NCBI GenBank assembly: GCA_051155755.1 | Contig: DAXETY010000092.1 | Coordinates: 1 to 34,949, forward strand | Origin: DAXETY01 sp051155755 | GTDB lineage: Bacteria > Desulfobacterota > Desulfobacteria > Desulfobacterales > SG8-13 | Direction of reading: 5' to 3' | Length of the DNA stretch: 34,949 bases | Shown: positions 33,128-34,949 of the stretch, in pieces | Layout: every line of letters begins with the position of its first letter | Position numbering within the stretch: position 1 is the stretch's first letter | Notes under the pieces: generated by a model | The model's database searches: none | The model's input: only the letters and a program-made list of their open reading frames with translations | Told to the model about the DNA's origin: nothing | Position numbers and translations under genes: made by a program

Positions 33128-33185
33128 CGTTGCCTTCGGGTTCGGCTGTACAGGCTGCACCGCGGATTCTTCTGATTCCGCATTC
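33073..33185 (-). ncRNA. candidate small RNA or attenuated leader upstream of DUF3842-cooT
   Basis: Leftward transcript of about 112 nt predicted from a promoter start near 33185 to the end of a T9 run at 33073. Its 5' part can fold as GCGGA/TCCGC with an inner TC/GA pair and AGAA loop (about 33179-33160); the 3' part is the terminator hairpin. No known riboswitch or small-RNA family was recognised by eye. Because DUF3842 starts only 84 nt further on in the same direction, the element may control read-through into DUF3842-cooT rather than act alone. An arginine-rich 26-codon frame (ATG at 33183, stop in the hairpin apex at 33105-33103) also runs through it. Confidence 0.45.
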
Positions 33186-33191
33186 GATGGT

Positions 33192-33220
33192 ATTGTAGTC
33201 AACCGCCATGGGATTGTCAA
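33192..33220 (-). promoter_or_regulatory. strong sigma70-type promoter, leftward
   Basis: Reading leftward, perfect TTGACA (33220-33215), 17-nt spacer, TACAAT (33197-33192, five of six). Transcription should begin near 33185 and would meet the terminator at 33073-33127 before reaching DUF3842. Confidence 0.65.
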
Positions 33221-33343
33221 ACCGATTCCGTTCTCGTGAAATTGGGTTTTCCCGTATCGGCGAGGCCCGTTTCAGGTTGCAGAACGGTCAACCTGCGCCG
33301 ACGGGGTTTTCAGCCATCCGTGGGCGGGTACAAAATTTTAAGG

Positions 33344-33371
33344 TTGATTCTGTACAAAAATGTACTAAAAG
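33344..33371 (+). promoter_or_regulatory. possible nifA promoter
   Basis: TTGATT (33344-33349), 16-nt spacer, TAAAAG (33366-33371). Both hexamers are four-of-six matches. The spacer contains one arm of the 11-bp inverted repeat, so binding there would affect initiation. No sigma54-type GG-N10-GC element was found. Confidence 0.3.
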
Positions 33372-33394
33372 TAGTGGTTGCAAACATTTTTGTA
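33353..33394. promoter_or_regulatory. operator-like inverted repeat upstream of nifA
   Basis: TACAAAAATGT (33353-33363) and its exact reverse complement ACATTTTTGTA (33384-33394) are separated by 20 nt, with centres 31 nt apart, about three helical turns. A partial third copy, TACAAAATTTT, lies at 33329-33339. The arrangement suggests a dimeric regulator bound on one face of the helix. The binding protein is unknown. Confidence 0.5.
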
Positions 33395-33438
33395 TCAGGG
33401 CAGGTCCGCCCGACCGCCGCCCACGGAAGGAAACCATC

Positions 33439-34949
33439 ATGCGTGAAATGAAACCCATCGAAGAAACCACACTGCTTTACGAAATCAGCAACGCGCTCCA
33501 TGAACATCTGGACCTTCGCAAGTCCCTCTACAAGGTCCTGGATATTCTTTCCACATCGGTGGGCATGATTCGCGGCACGATTACGATTCTTGATCCGTTG
33601 CGCAACGAAATTTTCATTGAAGTGGCCCACGGGATATCCCACAGCGCCGTCTCCAGGGTCAAGTACAAGGTGGGCGAAGGCATTACCGGGCGGGTGATTG
33701 AATCGGGCAAAGCCGTGGCGATTCCCAAAATCAGCGCCGAGCCCGATTTCCTGAACCGAACCGCCTCCCGCAAATCCCGCGGTGACCAGGAACTTTCCTT
33801 TATCTGCGCTCCCATCCAAAAAGGCAACATGGTCATCGGCGCGCTCAGTGTGGATCGTCCTTACGATCCGAACTACAACCTCGAGGAAGGCAAAAAACTG
33901 ATGTCGGTGGTAGCCACCATGGTGGCACAGCACGTCATCAATCTGGAAACCATTCGACTGGAAAAAGAGCAGCTGCGGGAAGAAAACCTGCGCCTGCGCA
34001 AGGAACTGGAAAACAAATACCGCATCACCAATATCATCGGAAACAGCAACAAGATGCGGGAGGTTTTCCAGATGATTTCGCAGGTTTCCAAGAGCAACGC
34101 CACCGTGCTGATTCGCGGCGAGAGCGGCACCGGCAAAGAACTGGCCGCCAATTCAATCCATTACAACAGCCCCCGGGCAAAAAACGCCTTCGTCAAGGTC
34201 AATTGCGCAGCGCTGCCCGCCAACCTGATCGAAAGCGAATTGTTCGGACACGAGAAAGGGGCCTTTACCGGAGCCATCCGGCAGAAGCCGGGCAAATTCG
34301 AAATCGCCAACAAGGGATCCATCTTTCTGGACGAAATCGGTTCCATCAGCCTCGATGTGCAGGCATCGCTTTTGCGGGTGCTTCAGGAGAAAGAATTCGA
34401 ACGGGTCGGCGGTCATAAAAATATCAAAACCGATGTGCGGGTGATCGCCGCCACCAACAAAAATCTCGAAGAAGCCTTGGAACAGGGTCTTTTCCGGGAA
34501 GATCTGTACTATCGGCTCAACGTCTTTCCGATCTACATGCCGCCCCTGCGAGAGCGCAAGACCGATATTCTCCTGCTGGCCGACCATTTTCTGGAAAAAT
34601 ATGCGCGTGAAAACGGAAAAGAGATCCGACGATTTTCCACCCCCGCCATCGACATGCTGATGAATTACCACTGGCCCGGCAATGTCCGCGAACTGGAAAA
34701 CTGCATCGAACGGGCCGTGCTGCTGTGCGAAGAGGGAGTGGTGCACAGCTACCACCTGCCACCCACCCTGCAGACCGGCGTGGAATCGGACACGCTGCCG
34801 GAGCTCTCCCTCGAAGAGGCGGTCGCCAATCTGGAGCGGGAGATGATCATCGATGCCCTGAAAAACAGCCGGGGCAACATCACCCAGGCGGCCGACCTGC
34901 TCAAGACTACGGTGCGCAAGTTCGCCTATAAGGCCAAGAAATACGACGT
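33439..34949 (+). CDS. nifA: NifA-type sigma54-dependent regulator, 3' end beyond the window
   Basis: 503 residues are visible and the gene continues past the right edge. Residues 10-170 form a GAF domain; a coiled linker (172-192) leads to the AAA+ sigma54-activation domain with Walker A GESGTGKE (227-234), the sigma54-contact loop GAFTGA (274-279), Walker B GSIFLDEIG (293-301) and FREDLYYRLNVF. A Fis-type helix-turn-helix begins at GNITQAADLLKTTVRKFAYKAKKYD and is cut. Architecture fits NifA, activator of nitrogenase genes, though other GAF-AAA-Fis activators look similar. The C-x4-C motif of oxygen-sensitive rhizobial NifA is absent between the AAA+ and HTH parts. AAGGAAACC precedes the ATG at 33439. 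Confidence 0.87.
   Translation, partial: MREMKPIEETTLLYEISNALHEHLDLRKSLYKVLDILSTSVGMIRGTITILDPLRNEIFIEVAHGISHSAVSRVKYKVGEGITGRVIESGKAVAIPKISAEPDFLNRTASRKSRGDQELSFICAPIQKGNMVIGALSVDRPYDPNYNLEEGKKLMSVVATMVAQHVINLETIRLEKEQLREENLRLRKELENKYRITNIIGNSNKMREVFQMISQVSKSNATVLIRGESGTGKELAANSIHYNSPRAKNAFVKVNCAALPANLIESELFGHEKGAFTGAIRQKPGKFEIANKGSIFLDEIGSISLDVQASLLRVLQEKEFERVGGHKNIKTDVRVIAATNKNLEEALEQGLFREDLYYRLNVFPIYMPPLRERKTDILLLADHFLEKYARENGKEIRRFSTPAIDMLMNYHWPGNVRELENCIERAVLLCEEGVVHSYHLPPTLQTGVESDTLPELSLEEAVANLEREMIIDALKNSRGNITQAADLLKTTVRKFAYKAKKYD

Larger units (their letters stand above)
32990..33438. other. 449-nt regulatory region between DUF3842 and nifA
   Basis: This divergent intergenic region contains, leftward, a near-consensus promoter (33192-33220), a predicted transcript of about 112 nt and an intrinsic terminator (33073-33127), all ahead of DUF3842. 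Rightward it contains an AT-rich block with a spaced 11-bp inverted repeat (33353-33394), a weak promoter and the nifA ribosome-binding site. No standard protein gene was seen. Confidence 0.7.

Noticed and set aside
33340..33400. Sigma54 promoter or NifA upstream activator site before nifA
   Set aside because: No GG-N10-GC pair and no TGT-N10-ACA motif could be found. The AT-rich block fits a sigma70 promoter with an operator better.

Overview
The window is GC-rich, densely coded chromosomal DNA and reads like a Desulfobacterota (sulfate-reducer-like) genome. This is inferred from gene content: a DUF6178 protein, a GTP-type PEP carboxykinase, ETF:quinone oxidoreductase with acyl-CoA dehydrogenase, a CooC-type nickel ATPase, a RACo-like (DUF4445) ATPase, a CooT-like protein, DUF3842 and NifA. 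The species cannot be named from the sequence. No rRNA, tRNA, CRISPR array, prophage or intact insertion sequence was seen. Most genes are core metabolism or housekeeping, in short operons. Several intergenic regions hold good sigma70-like promoters with 16-17 nt spacers.

Layout. 1-2309, minus strand: fmdB-like zinc ribbon, a Fur-FeoA fusion, a PflX-type radical SAM protein and the start of a PP1-like phosphatase. 2332-4936: recN and rdgB, divergent. 5054-10099, plus strand: PEP carboxykinase, AmpG-like transporter, DUF6178 protein. 10111-11613: orphan PAS histidine kinase. 11868-14230: sirtuin plus a RACo-like ATPase that lacks its ferredoxin domain. 14431-18718, all leftward: metallo-beta-lactamase-fold protein, PrmA-like methyltransferase, AcuB-like CBS-ACT protein, AcuC-like deacetylase and CooC. 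18899-22280, plus strand: acyl-CoA dehydrogenase, phasin-like coiled coil, UbiB/ABC1 kinase. 22324-23997: ETF-QO. 24496-27907: class I aldolase, lgt, cysS. 28141-32989, leftward: DUF3842, CooT, double NosL, dihydroorotase (frameshifted) and a two-gene ABC exporter. 33439 to the end: nifA, cut by the window edge.

How the genes fit together. PEP carboxykinase and class I aldolase suggest gluconeogenesis. Acyl-CoA dehydrogenase and ETF-QO form a beta-oxidation electron route to membrane quinone. CooC, the RACo-like protein and CooT suggest nickel/corrinoid enzyme maturation, as in the acetyl-CoA pathway. Two unrelated deacetylase families (AcuC-like and sirtuin) lie about 2.7 kb apart, one of them beside an AcuB-like sensor.

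The least explained signals are in non-coding DNA. (i) A strong leftward promoter is followed about 100 nt later by a long hairpin and a T9 run, upstream of DUF3842-cooT: a candidate small RNA or attenuated leader. (ii) Four back-to-back hairpins, one a perfect 18-bp inverted repeat, precede the aldolase gene. (iii) A spaced 11-bp inverted repeat lies in front of nifA.
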